Counted from the first letter of the stretch, positions 49,390 through 58,016 are shown. The stretch is DNA of 64,000 bases from Brucellaceae bacterium (GCA_020637755.1 JACKJW010000009.1:36413-100412); one strand, 5' to 3'. Translations and numbers: made by a program. Notes: a model not told the origin generated them from the letters alone.

Positions 49390-49585
49390 GCGGATGCGGG
49401 GCAGACCGGAGCCCGCCCCCGCCACGGCAAATGCCTGGTTGCCGGTGGGACCATCTTTCCGGAACATCAGCATGCCATGCAGCAAACCGGCCCGAAATGG
49501 TGTGATCGCGTAATACGTGAAAGCACCATTTCCGGCCGGGTTCAGCTGGGTTTCCCTGAGGATCGAGTCATCAGGGAGACGGGAC
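49390..49585 (+). ncRNA. Structured region upstream of the Cas9-like gene; candidate guide/tracr-like RNA or leader
   Basis: Four possible stem-loops lie in tandem. One: GCGGGG with CCCCGC (about 49396-49419). Two: CCAC-GGCAA with TTGCC-G-GTGG (49422-49448). Three: a 19-nt arm at 49484-49502 pairing with 49524-49542, 17 of 19 matched, around a 21-nt loop. Four: 49552-49577. RNA-guided nucleases without arrays (IscB) encode their guide RNA directly upstream, and a 19-bp duplex is similar in size to a repeat:anti-repeat pairing. No promoter or processed end can be identified, so this may equally be a terminator plus an mRNA leader. Confidence 0.35.
49552..49585 (+). promoter_or_regulatory. Hairpin that hides the ribosome binding site of the Cas9-like gene
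   Basis: TCCCTGAGGA pairs with TCATCAGGGA (one mismatch, 5-nt loop). The downstream arm contains the AGGGAG Shine-Dalgarno sequence seven bases before the ATG at 49586. Folding would reduce translation initiation, so expression may depend on opening this hairpin. Confidence 0.5.
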
Positions 49586-51745
49586 ATGGGACTGTGTTTT
49601 GCATTCGATCCGGGCCTGGCATCGCTCGGGCTTGCGGTCACATCAGCCGGCGGCGGGCAGCCAACCATCCTCGCTGCAGCCTCGGGCATCGCGCTGCCCT
49701 GCCTGCCGCGCGAAACCCACAGCGCCCGTCTGCGCCGCAGGCGAACGCGCCAGCTTGCCCGCCGCAAGGCAAGGCGGCGCGCCTTCGCCACGCTGCTGCG
49801 CAGCCACGGCCTTCTGCCCGAAACCCGTGACGACGCCCTGTTCGCAAGCGACCCCTGGGCGCTACGCAATTTGGCCGCGACGGAACCGCTGGACGCCCAT
49901 GCGCTGGGACGCCTGCTGATGCACCTGCATGCACGACGCGGCGTGAACGATGAAAGCGGCACGGCCGTGCAACCGGCCACCATGGGAGGCGAAGGCCGCA
50001 GGCAGCGCACCAGACACACCGGCCGCGGCGCGGCCGCCTTGCGGAACCGGGCCCATCTTGCCGCCGGGGCGCACCGGATCACGCTCCGCGCGGAAGTTCT
50101 TGGCGACCTCGACACCCTGCTGGCAGCACAATCACGCCATCATGGGGCCTTGTCCGGTGGCACCCTCGCCGAAACCATCCGGGCGCATTTTCGCGAGGCC
50201 ACCGCGCGCCACGGCCGTCATCCGCCGCGCCGCCCGGAACGCGCCCTTGACCCGCTGCGGCGCCTGCTGCTGGCCGCCATGGATGATCTCGAACGCCGCT
50301 TCGGAACGCCCGATGACATCGTGATCGAAGGCCCGGTCCCCGCCCGGCCGGCGGACGCGGTCAACCTGTCCAGGCAGGCTCTGGCGGCGCGGCAGGCTCG
50401 CGCGGCGGACGGCACGCCCTTGTGCCCCTACACCGGGACCGAATTGACACCGGCGCTGCTGGCATCGCGCCTGACCGAGACGGATCACGTGGTGCCGCTT
50501 TCGAGCGGTGGCAGCAACGATCCGGACAATCTCGTCGTCTGCATGGCCACGGCAAATCGCGCCAAGGGCGCACGCACGCCGAACCAGGCTTTCGGCCAAA
50601 CCGAAGCATGGCAGGCAATTGCGGATCGATCGCGAGCGCTTCCCGAAACGCTCGCAGCCGCCATTCTCGGCGAGACCGGCCCGCAAGTCGGCGCGCCATC
50701 CGATCCTGCCCAGATGGTGAGGGCCCACCGCATGTGCCGGTCGCTGATCGCGCGGCGCTGGCCGCAAGCGGCACTGCGCACCTTGCCCGCAGCACAGGTT
50801 GCCGCACTGCGCAGGCATTTGCTGGAGCAGACCGGTGACGCAATCTTCTCCAAGGACCGCCGCGACAATCGCAATCATGGCATCGATGCCATGCTGGCGG
50901 CGCTGACCAGCCAGCCTGCCCTGCCCGATGATGGCGTGATCCTGGAGGCCGCACGGACGACAGCCGTGATCCACGAGACCCGCCGCGCCCGCGCGGGACG
51001 CTGCATGGAGGAAACCGTCTATGGCCCGGTAAAAGGATCTGGACAGAAAGGTGGGCTGCAAGTGGTTCCCGGTCTCGCCGTCCATCGAAAACCGCTGGCC
51101 GCGCTCAGCCGCAGTGAGGCAAGGTTTGTGCGCGATCCGGACCTGCGGATCATGCTGCAACGCGAGGCCACATTGTCGCGCACGCCGTCTGCCTGGCAGA
51201 AGGCCATGACAGAGGTAAGCGGGCGCACCGGAACCTTCCGCGTCCGCCTCCTGAAGAACCTGTCCTGCGCACGCCTTTCGCGCGACGGAAGCCGCATGCT
51301 GGTGCCCTCCGGCAACCATCACGTCGACATCATTGCCGGCCGCGACGGAGCCTGGCAAGCTTGCGGCGTGACGCTGGCGGATGCCGCCTTGCCCGGCTAC
51401 CGGCCGGAATGGGAGCGTGATCGCCGCGGCGCCAAACTGGTGATGCGCCTGCATCGCGGGGACATGCTGGAACTGGATGATGACGACGGAAACCGCTGCC
51501 TGCGCACGGTGCGCCGCATAGGAGCGTCAAACGGCTATCTCTATCTCGCCGCACCCGTCGAGGGAGGCTCCCTGCAGGCCCGGCACGCCGATGCCGGCGA
51601 TGCGTTCCGTTGGGATCTCGCCTCGGCGGAGAACCTTCGGCAGCGCCGCGCCCGCGCGCTCGATATCAGCCCGTCCGGCACACGCCGCTGGCGCCGCAGC
51701 AATGTCGGTAACTGGAGAGACGAAAAAGCCGGAGGCCCGCGATGA
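49586..51745 (+). CDS. cas9: Compact solitary Cas9-family RNA-guided endonuclease
   Basis: 719 residues from the ATG at 49586. RuvC-I CFAFDPGLASLGLAV holds D8. An arginine-rich bridge helix (48-70) runs into GLLPET and DPWALRNLA...ALGRLLMHLHARRG, a pattern typical of type II-C Cas9. RuvC-II PDDIVIEG gives E248. HNH (280-330): CPYTG, TETDHVVPLSSGGSNDPDN with H301 and N315, and ANRAKG with N324. RuvC-III NHGIDAML gives H431 and D434. The C-terminus keeps Cas9-type WED/PAM-region motifs (GNHHVDI, MRLHRGDMLEL, ALDISPSG). Only about 125 residues lie between ARRG and RuvC-II, so the recognition lobe is greatly reduced. There is no IscB-type PLMP domain. No cas1, cas2 or array is nearby. Guide source and activity are unknown. 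Confidence 0.87.
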   Translation: MGLCFAFDPGLASLGLAVTSAGGGQPTILAAASGIALPCLPRETHSARLRRRRTRQLARRKARRRAFATLLRSHGLLPETRDDALFASDPWALRNLAATEPLDAHALGRLLMHLHARRGVNDESGTAVQPATMGGEGRRQRTRHTGRGAAALRNRAHLAAGAHRITLRAEVLGDLDTLLAAQSRHHGALSGGTLAETIRAHFREATARHGRHPPRRPERALDPLRRLLLAAMDDLERRFGTPDDIVIEGPVPARPADAVNLSRQALAARQARAADGTPLCPYTGTELTPALLASRLTETDHVVPLSSGGSNDPDNLVVCMATANRAKGARTPNQAFGQTEAWQAIADRSRALPETLAAAILGETGPQVGAPSDPAQMVRAHRMCRSLIARRWPQAALRTLPAAQVAALRRHLLEQTGDAIFSKDRRDNRNHGIDAMLAALTSQPALPDDGVILEAARTTAVIHETRRARAGRCMEETVYGPVKGSGQKGGLQVVPGLAVHRKPLAALSRSEARFVRDPDLRIMLQREATLSRTPSAWQKAMTEVSGRTGTFRVRLLKNLSCARLSRDGSRMLVPSGNHHVDIIAGRDGAWQACGVTLADAALPGYRPEWERDRRGAKLVMRLHRGDMLELDDDDGNRCLRTVRRIGASNGYLYLAAPVEGGSLQARHADAGDAFRWDLASAENLRQRRARALDISPSGTRRWRRSNVGNWRDEKAGGPR

Positions 51746-51759
51746 GCCTCCGGCCTTTC
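51728..51759 (+). terminator. Terminator overlapping the end of the Cas9-like gene
   Basis: Perfect 9-bp stem GCCGGAGGC / GCCTCCGGC; its 9-nt loop includes the TGA stop codon. CTTTCC follows, a weak T tract. Confidence 0.5.
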
Positions 51760-51871
51760 CGGAAAAATGCTCCGGCCGGAACAGATTCTTTTGGCCGGTA
51801 GGCAGCGCCATCCTATAACAAGCCCAAGGGGCTGCACGGCCCGATTGGCAACATGGTTAGCGGAGGAACCG

Positions 51872-52495
51872 GTGACGATCAGGCTTTATCATGGCGAGGC
51901 GACCCGTTCGGCGCGCATCCTCTGGCTCCTGGCCGAACTGGGACTGGAGCACGAAACAGTCCGCATGACCCTGGCTGAAGTGATCCAGTCGGTCGAATTT
52001 CGCCAGACAAACACGCTCGGCCGCGTACCGTTTCTGATCGATGGTGACATCCGCATTATGGAAAGCCTCGCCATCATGCAGCACCTTGCCGAGACGCGCG
52101 ACCCCCAGGGTGTGCTCTGGGTGAAACCAGGTTCGGCCGACCGGCCCGATTTCCTCCAATGGCTGCAGTTTTCGGAAACCATTGCGGTCCACGTCCAGAA
52201 CCTGAACCAGCAGTGCAACATTCTTCAGCCGCCTGAAATCCGCTCGGCCATCACCATCAAGGTGGAGACACGACGGCTGGAAAAGACAATCTCGATCGTC
52301 GAGGACCGGCTCGCCGACCGCGGCCACCTGCTCGACCGCGGCTTCACCATCGCCGACATTGCCATGGCCTATTCCATCTTCGCCGGCGGCATGTTCACCA
52401 GCCTCGACCCGTTTCCGGCCGTCTGCGCCTGGCTGGAACGCCTGCGGGCCCGGCCGGCCTGTGGCGACGCGCTGACCGGGTCACTGGCCGAATAG
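51872..52495 (+). CDS. Glutathione S-transferase family protein
   Basis: 207 residues from the GTG at 51872, which has an ideal GGAGG five bases upstream; the frame is open further upstream without family similarity. N-terminal thioredoxin-like domain (IRLYHGEATRSARILWLLAE, GRVPFLIDGDIRIMESLAI) and an all-helical C-terminal domain (GFTIADIAMAYSIF, the N-capping motif). The substrate is unknown. It is separated from the Cas9-like gene by 126 nt and a hairpin, so a functional link is doubtful. Confidence 0.9.
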   Translation: MTIRLYHGEATRSARILWLLAELGLEHETVRMTLAEVIQSVEFRQTNTLGRVPFLIDGDIRIMESLAIMQHLAETRDPQGVLWVKPGSADRPDFLQWLQFSETIAVHVQNLNQQCNILQPPEIRSAITIKVETRRLEKTISIVEDRLADRGHLLDRGFTIADIAMAYSIFAGGMFTSLDPFPAVCAWLERLRARPACGDALTGSLAE

Positions 52496-52502
52496 GAACG
52501 CC

Positions 52503-53588
52503 TCAGCCATTCACTGCGAGATGGTTGTCAAAGGAGACCGCAAGCGGGTGCGGGCGTTCGGGATCGCCGAAATCGCCCGCGCCGTTCGAGGCGACAAGGC
52601 CCGTCTCCAGCCAGGCAAGCCCGCAGCCATCCTTCATCGCGTAGGCATCGAGCAAGGCGCCGTCGCGCACGTCGAGCACGGCAATGCGGTTGCCGCGCGG
52701 GGACGACACCGCCACCTCACCGCCGTCGCGCGACAGGGCGACCGACCCGACATAGTTGCCCAGCGAAGCGGCAAGCCGCTCATCCATCGCATAGAGCGAA
52801 ATGCCTTCCTGAGCATGGGCGCGCCCGGCCAGTGGCGGGTGCCCGCCTTTCGGTCCCTCATACTGGCCACCGAAGATCACCGTCCCGTCCGGCAGCGCGG
52901 CCATGTGGCGCAATGACAATTGATGGAACATTTCCGGCAATTCGAGCCGCGCCTTGAGCGAGCCGTCACGCCGGTCGATGAAGGTGATATTCGGCCGCAT
53001 GGTCGCAAGGTTCAGCATCGCGCGGCCCTTGTCCGGGTGGGTCTCGATGCCGCCATTGCAGATAGCGAGCGTCACCCCGTCGGCGAGAAACAGCAACTCA
53101 TGCGGACCGATGCCGCGACTTTCAAACTCGCCGATCCGCGCCATGCCCGCCGTTGCGTCATAAATGCCGATCATGCCGCGGGCCGCCGCGAAATCATTCT
53201 CGGTCGCGTACAAGAGGCGGCCATCAGGTGAGAAAGCCCCGTGGCCGAAGAAGTGCCGCCCTTCCGGTGCATGGAAGGCAACGGGCTCACGCGATCCGGA
53301 AACCGGAAAGGCGAGCGCGAAATTTCCGGGACGCCGCGCAAAGGCAACCGCAAGCGCGCCCGATGGCGAAAACACCACGTCATGCCCGCGATCCGGCAGA
53401 TCGACCCTTCTGAGGATTTGCCCGGATTGCGTGAACAGGACCGCACCATGACCGCCGCCGGGAAATTGGCAGGCCGAAGCCAGGATCACGTCGCCGGAAG
53501 TAGCAGCGTCCGCCGCGCGCGGTGACAGCCCCGCAAGAAACGCCGCTCCAGCACCCTTCAGGAACAGCCGCCGGTCAAAGGCGCGCAT
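52503..53588 (-). CDS. DUF1513 beta-propeller-like protein of an iron-linked operon
   Basis: 361 residues. The N-terminus is a twin-arginine signal (DRRLFLKGAGAAFLAGL), so it is exported folded. The rest has repeated blade-like segments (VVFSPSGALAVAF, AFSPDGRLLYATEND, VALSRDGGEVAVSS) consistent with the DUF1513 family. The family function is unknown, but it is regularly the last gene after imelysin and di-heme proteins, as here (3-nt gap). A role in periplasmic iron handling is inferred from that neighbourhood. Confidence 0.83.
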   Translation of the reverse strand: MRAFDRRLFLKGAGAAFLAGLSPRAADAATSGDVILASACQFPGGGHGAVLFTQSGQILRRVDLPDRGHDVVFSPSGALAVAFARRPGNFALAFPVSGSREPVAFHAPEGRHFFGHGAFSPDGRLLYATENDFAAARGMIGIYDATAGMARIGEFESRGIGPHELLFLADGVTLAICNGGIETHPDKGRAMLNLATMRPNITFIDRRDGSLKARLELPEMFHQLSLRHMAALPDGTVIFGGQYEGPKGGHPPLAGRAHAQEGISLYAMDERLAASLGNYVGSVALSRDGGEVAVSSPRGNRIAVLDVRDGALLDAYAMKDGCGLAWLETGLVASNGAGDFGDPERPHPLAVSFDNHLAVNG

Positions 53589-53591
53589 CGG

Positions 53592-54668
53592 TCAGTCCCC
53601 ATCCAGCGATGAGAAGCCTGCCGCAAGACCGTATCCGCCAAGGATGCCGGTCGCGGAAGTATCCCGCAGGCTTTCCAGTTGCCCCGCCACTACCATCAGC
53701 CGCGCATGGCCTTCTGCCGTTGCCGCTCCGCTCGGAAGGTCGTTGCCGGAAGCCGCAAGCAACGCCTTGGCCTGCGCCGTTTCGAAGGCGATGTTTCCCG
53801 GAACCCAGCTTCGCAGGTCGTCCGGCAACCCGTCCGCGATGCCATCGATCGCGGCAAGCGCCGCCAACCCGTCGAGATTGGCGGACAGCGCGCGCGCCGT
53901 GAGGCCCGACCGCCAGAACAGCGCCGCCTTGGGCTTTGCCGAGGCCGGGTCATCACCGAGCACCGGCTTCAACCGGGTCTCTTCCATCATCTCGTAGCCG
54001 TTTGGCAAAACCTTCAGCACTTGCGCCAGCGCCTCGTCCGCCGAGCGGTAGAGCGCGTTGCCCTCATCGGGATTTTCGAGATCGCGGCGAATACCCGTGT
54101 CACCCTGCCAATCTGCCAGCACGTCACCGGCAATCGAGGCGACATTGCCGGCAATCGCCTGCCCGACCGCGCAACGCCAGGCACCGCCCGTTCCGGCCAG
54201 AGCCTCCGACCCGCTGCCGAACAGTGTGAACTCCAGCGCGGGCAGCCCTTGCACGGCAGCGCTGCGCGCAGGCATGGATGCGGCATCCGGTTTCCCATCC
54301 CCGGGCTTCCCGATCCATTGCTGGATCTGCTTCAGGCCGATGCCGCGGCGATCCGGGAAGAACAGGATGCGTTCCAGCCGGTTGTCCGCGCGCACCGGCC
54401 CAAATTGGACATATTCGATCTGGCTCCATGCCTCGACAACCTCGCCAAAGGCAGCGCGCGCCTTTTCCAACCCGGCTTCAGACGGAGCGGTACAAAGGCC
54501 GGCAACATGATCCGCCAGCCTGCCGGACGCTGCATCGAAACCGGCATAACCGGGCAGGATCACGCTCTCGACAGCCGTGCGCACCAGCTGCTGGCGCTGC
54601 GTCTCATCGGCGTGCGCAGCACCGGTAGCAAGAATGATTGCGGCGAGGCAGGCGGCAGGACGCATCAC
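53592..54668 (-). CDS. Imelysin-family periplasmic protein
   Basis: 358 residues with a signal peptide (cleaved near AAHA-DE). The imelysin/peptidase M75-like core has the paired segments WSQIEYVQFGP and GLPALEFTLFG; the His of the usual GxHxxE motif is replaced in this copy, so metal binding may differ from the irpA-type paralogue upstream in the operon. Not thought to be a real peptidase. Its ATG overlaps the di-heme gene's stop by four bases, showing translational coupling. Confidence 0.83.
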   Translation of the reverse strand: MMRPAACLAAIILATGAAHADETQRQQLVRTAVESVILPGYAGFDAASGRLADHVAGLCTAPSEAGLEKARAAFGEVVEAWSQIEYVQFGPVRADNRLERILFFPDRRGIGLKQIQQWIGKPGDGKPDAASMPARSAAVQGLPALEFTLFGSGSEALAGTGGAWRCAVGQAIAGNVASIAGDVLADWQGDTGIRRDLENPDEGNALYRSADEALAQVLKVLPNGYEMMEETRLKPVLGDDPASAKPKAALFWRSGLTARALSANLDGLAALAAIDGIADGLPDDLRSWVPGNIAFETAQAKALLAASGNDLPSGAATAEGHARLMVVAGQLESLRDTSATGILGGYGLAAGFSSLDGD

Positions 54669-56179
54669 AGCGACTCCACAAATTTGATCAGCGCGGCACG
54701 GTCATCTGCTGGAAGGGCGGCAAAGCCGTCGCGCGCCGCCTGCGCCTCCCCGCCATGCCACAGGATCGCCTCGGTCAGGTTGCGTGCGCGCCCGTCATGC
54801 AGGAAGAAGGTATGGCCGTTCACCGTTTGCGTCAGCCCGATGCCCCAGAGCGGCGGGGTACGCCATTCGGTGCCCCGTGCATCGCCGGAGTTCATCCAGT
54901 CAGCCAGGCCGACGCCCATGTCATGCAGCAGGAAATCCGAATAGGGCCAGATGAGCTGGAACGCCTGCGCCTTGGCGGGCGCATCGCGCCGGGTGACGAA
55001 TTTCGGCTTGTGGCAGGATACGCAGCCAAGCGCATAAAACACTTCCTTGCCGCGCAGCACTTGCGGGTCCTTCAGGTTCCGCCGTTCCGGCACTGCAAGG
55101 TTTTGCGAATAGAAGGTGACCAGTTCCATCACCTGTTCCGGTGCTTCGCCCTCGCCGAGTTCCGTCTGTTCGCCATGCGGGGCAGCGCGGCAATCGGCCT
55201 GCTTTTCCGTGCATTCACCCCAGGGGCCTGGAACGTCGGGCGAGGAAATGCCGATGTCCCCGGAAAAGGCGCCGGCCGTCTGCGCGCGGATCGTCGGATT
55301 GATCGCCTTCCAGCCGAAGCGGCCAAGAACCAGCTCGCCCGTCCTGGCATCGCGCACCATGTTGGCCTTGCCGGAAATGCCGTCCTTGTCGGCATCATCG
55401 GGATCGGCATTGGCGAGGATGTCGGCCGGATGAATCTGCTCGACAAGGCCGAGCCCGATCATCGGCGGCGTAACGCGCGGGCTGAGCACGGTCGACGGGT
55501 CCATCGGCCCATAGCCGAGATTCGCGACACTGTAGGAAGGCTTGCGCAGGGATAATGCCGTTCCGTCGCCAAGCATCACGGGCATCTCGGTATAGGAAAT
55601 GGCCATCTGCCCTTCGGCCTTGTGACCGGGCACGGCGAAATCCTGCAGCTGCCCGCCATAGACCGGATCGGGCAGCAGCAAGGCCTTCTTCTCCGCCAGC
55701 AGGCGGTTTTCGTCTTCCGTCGAGGGGGCCCTCGCCAGCCGGAAGAACATGGACGTGGTATCGGCCTTGCCTTCCGGCGGATGGCCGCGCCCGTCCTTCA
55801 GGTGGCAGCTCTGGCAAGCCCTGGCATTGAACAGCGGTCCCAACCCATCGCTTGCCTGCGTGGAGGAAGGAGACGACACCCAGAGCTTGCGGAACAGCGC
55901 GTTGCCGAGCTTGAAACGCTCCTCGCCTTCAAATGCCAGATTGGCAGAAAAATGCGAGAAGGCATCGGCATTGACGATGTGGCGCGATGTTGCCGCGCCG
56001 CCCGGCAGGGCCTCGAACGGTTCCGGTTTGGAGAAATCCGTCGCCGGCGCCGTGACGGCACGCACCCGCGCCAGATCCTTGGGTGAAAGATCGTCGCGTG
56101 TCATAGCCGGCTGCGCGACGGAGGCGGAGGCCGAAACGGCGATCAGAAGTGCAGCAAAACCCATGCGGCTGGTTGTCAT
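54665..56179 (-). CDS. Di-heme cytochrome c-type oxidoreductase
   Basis: 504 residues with a signal peptide (cleaved near SVAQ) and two c-type haem sites: C122-C125-H126 (CQSCH) and C386-C389-H390 (CVSCH). It belongs to the DUF1111/thiol oxidoreductase-like di-heme family that resembles MauG and cytochrome c peroxidases. In this gene set it may oxidise iron or a partner protein in the periplasm; the substrate is unproven. It lies 113 nt downstream of the irpA-type gene. Confidence 0.87.
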   Translation of the reverse strand: MTTSRMGFAALLIAVSASASVAQPAMTRDDLSPKDLARVRAVTAPATDFSKPEPFEALPGGAATSRHIVNADAFSHFSANLAFEGEERFKLGNALFRKLWVSSPSSTQASDGLGPLFNARACQSCHLKDGRGHPPEGKADTTSMFFRLARAPSTEDENRLLAEKKALLLPDPVYGGQLQDFAVPGHKAEGQMAISYTEMPVMLGDGTALSLRKPSYSVANLGYGPMDPSTVLSPRVTPPMIGLGLVEQIHPADILANADPDDADKDGISGKANMVRDARTGELVLGRFGWKAINPTIRAQTAGAFSGDIGISSPDVPGPWGECTEKQADCRAAPHGEQTELGEGEAPEQVMELVTFYSQNLAVPERRNLKDPQVLRGKEVFYALGCVSCHKPKFVTRRDAPAKAQAFQLIWPYSDFLLHDMGVGLADWMNSGDARGTEWRTPPLWGIGLTQTVNGHTFFLHDGRARNLTEAILWHGGEAQAARDGFAALPADDRAALIKFVESL

Positions 56180-56292
56180 GACCTGACCTCTTCCAAACCC
56201 TCTCTACCCGCTTCCTTGCCGGAAGTCTCGGCGATTTCCTGGCGGCACGGCAAGGGCCGCACCGCATGGCCGACACCACGTTCGGCCAATCC

Positions 56293-57579
56293 CTACTTGA
56301 ACACGGCGTCCGCCTTGTCGAGGCTGTCGGAACCCTCGATGGTCACACCATCGAGACCCAGCGCGGCGACCGCCCGCTCGATGGAGCGCGTCTGGTCGAT
56401 CAGGGCGTCGATGGCTGCCTGCACGACGGCATTGCCCTGCGCATTGCCCTCGCCGATCATCTGGTCATAGGCCTCGCCCCTTTCCGCGCGGCCGGCCATC
56501 GCCTCCATGGCCGCAACGGTCTTGTCCAGTTTGCCCAGGAGTTCCTCGTCCAGTCCCTTGTCCGTTCCGGCAACCGCATCCGAGACCGACGGCCCTTCGA
56601 TCACTGAGCCGTCGACCCGGCTGTAGCGCCCGAGATAGACGTTGCGGATACCGATGGCGTCGTTGAGATGCGAGGCATGCGTATTGTCGGAGAAACAGTC
56701 CTGCTCCTCTTCGGGATCGTGCAGCAGCAGGCCGAGCTTCATGCGTTCCCCGGCAAGTTCGCCATAGGAGAGCGATCCCATGCCGGTCAGCACGGCCGCG
56801 AGCGTGGCCTTGGCATCGCGTGTTTCGATGGCCGTTCGCGCCGCGCCACCCGTCTTCCAGTTGGCGACCATCTCCTTAAGGTCGGAGACCAGCAGCCTGG
56901 AAGCAGCGGCAAGATACGCCGCGCGCCGGTCGCAATTCCCGTTGGTGCAGCCCTCGCCCTGCACGAAATCCGTAAACGGGCGGTCACCGGCGCCCGGTTT
57001 CGTGCCGTTCAGGTCCTGCCCCCACAGCATGAACTCGATGGCGTGGTAGCCGCTGGCCACATTGGCCTCGATCCCGCCTGCCTCATGCAGCGTGGAGGCG
57101 ATGAACTCCGGCGAAATCTGCGAGGCATCAACCTCCTTGCCGTTGATCAGCACCGTGTCGTTGGCAATGACATTGGCGGTGAACAGCGTGTTGTCATCAG
57201 ACTCGGTGCCATAAGACCCGGCATCGACGTAATCGATCAGCCCCTCGTCGAGCGGCCAGGCATTCACCCGGCCTTCCCACTCGTCCACCACCGGGTTCCC
57301 GAAGCGGAAGGCCTCGGATTGCTGGTAGGGGATGCGCGCTGCCACCCAGGCCCGCCTTGCTGCGGAGAGTGTATCGGGCGACGGTGCGGCAATGAGTACG
57401 CCGATGGCCGTGTCGAGGGCCTGCGCCGTTGTCAGCGCGTCCTCGTAGGTGGCCAGGCCCATCTCCGCGTAATTGGCGGCAATGGCCTTGGCGTCGGCAC
57501 CCCCGGCAAGAGCCGGCAGCGGAGCCAAAAGGCCAGAGCCCAGGGCAAGCAGGCTGAGAAGCGGGAAGCGGCTGGTCAT
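56293..57579 (-). CDS. irpA: IrpA-type imelysin-family iron-regulated protein
   Basis: 428 residues with a signal peptide (cleaved near ALAG). It holds the imelysin signature GYHAIEFMLWGQDL with the metal-binding GxHxxE, plus WEGRVNAWPLDEGLIDYVD typical of cyanobacterial and proteobacterial IrpA. The family is induced by iron limitation and is periplasmic or outer-membrane-associated. First gene of the irpA / di-heme / imelysin / DUF1513 operon; AGGA precedes the ATG by about seven bases. Confidence 0.88.
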   Translation of the reverse strand: MTSRFPLLSLLALGSGLLAPLPALAGGADAKAIAANYAEMGLATYEDALTTAQALDTAIGVLIAAPSPDTLSAARRAWVAARIPYQQSEAFRFGNPVVDEWEGRVNAWPLDEGLIDYVDAGSYGTESDDNTLFTANVIANDTVLINGKEVDASQISPEFIASTLHEAGGIEANVASGYHAIEFMLWGQDLNGTKPGAGDRPFTDFVQGEGCTNGNCDRRAAYLAAASRLLVSDLKEMVANWKTGGAARTAIETRDAKATLAAVLTGMGSLSYGELAGERMKLGLLLHDPEEEQDCFSDNTHASHLNDAIGIRNVYLGRYSRVDGSVIEGPSVSDAVAGTDKGLDEELLGKLDKTVAAMEAMAGRAERGEAYDQMIGEGNAQGNAVVQAAIDALIDQTRSIERAVAALGLDGVTIEGSDSLDKADAVFK

Positions 57580-58016
57580 TGGGATGTCCTTTTTGTCAAC
57601 GGCGTGGCGCGGGTCAAAGCCGGGCGCGTGGTTTGGAGCGTTCAGGATCCGTCAGGACCCGGAGTGTCGGTGCGGAAACAGGAAGGAGCAATGCGCCGGA
57701 AGCTTTCAGCAGCATGGCAAGCCCCGCGGCGGACTGGAGCGTTTCGCCAACTCGGGCGGCACAGGTCAGCGTGGAAGCCGGCAAGCACGAAATTTTCCGC
57801 CGGGCCGTGCATCATGCGGCGATCACGCAGCGGCGCCAAGGGCGCAAGACCCCGGCGAAGCGGTGCTGAACCTGCCTTGCCGCGGGCGCGGCAGGGATGG
57901 GATATCATCACGGTATCCTCCAATCGAAAGGGGTCAAGGCCCTGACATCAAAGGCGGCGTTCTCACACCTCACGGAACCCAGAAGCCAGAGGATGCGCGC
58001 CATGTCAAATATTCTA
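57580..58016. other. Gene-poor region upstream of irpA
   Basis: About 437 nt between irpA and the candidate iron boxes. It must hold the irpA promoter. I find no credible gene; an 84-codon Arg-rich frame at 57691-57945 is noted but not accepted. No transfer signature or repeat was seen. Confidence 0.5.

Noticed and set aside
49586..51745. Calling the RNA-guided nuclease IscB or an ordinary HNH endonuclease
   Set aside because: It lacks the N-terminal PLMP domain of IscB, is longer than IscB, and has the Cas9-type bridge helix, DPWALRNLA...ARRG segment and Cas9-like C-terminal motifs.
49455..51779. Shared CTTTCCGGAA and TCCGGCCGG motifs on both sides of the Cas9-like gene as possible element ends
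   Set aside because: The motifs are short, partly self-complementary and CCGG-rich, so they are expected by chance here; spacing and orientation do not match terminal repeats and no target duplication was seen.
49390..51871. A CRISPR array beside the Cas9-like gene
   Set aside because: No set of regularly spaced direct repeats could be found in the flanks or elsewhere in the window.
57691..57945. An 84-codon plus-strand frame with a GGAAGGAG upstream
   Set aside because: The spacing from AGGAG to ATG is too short, the product is Arg-rich with no recognisable domain, and it lies in the presumed irpA promoter region.
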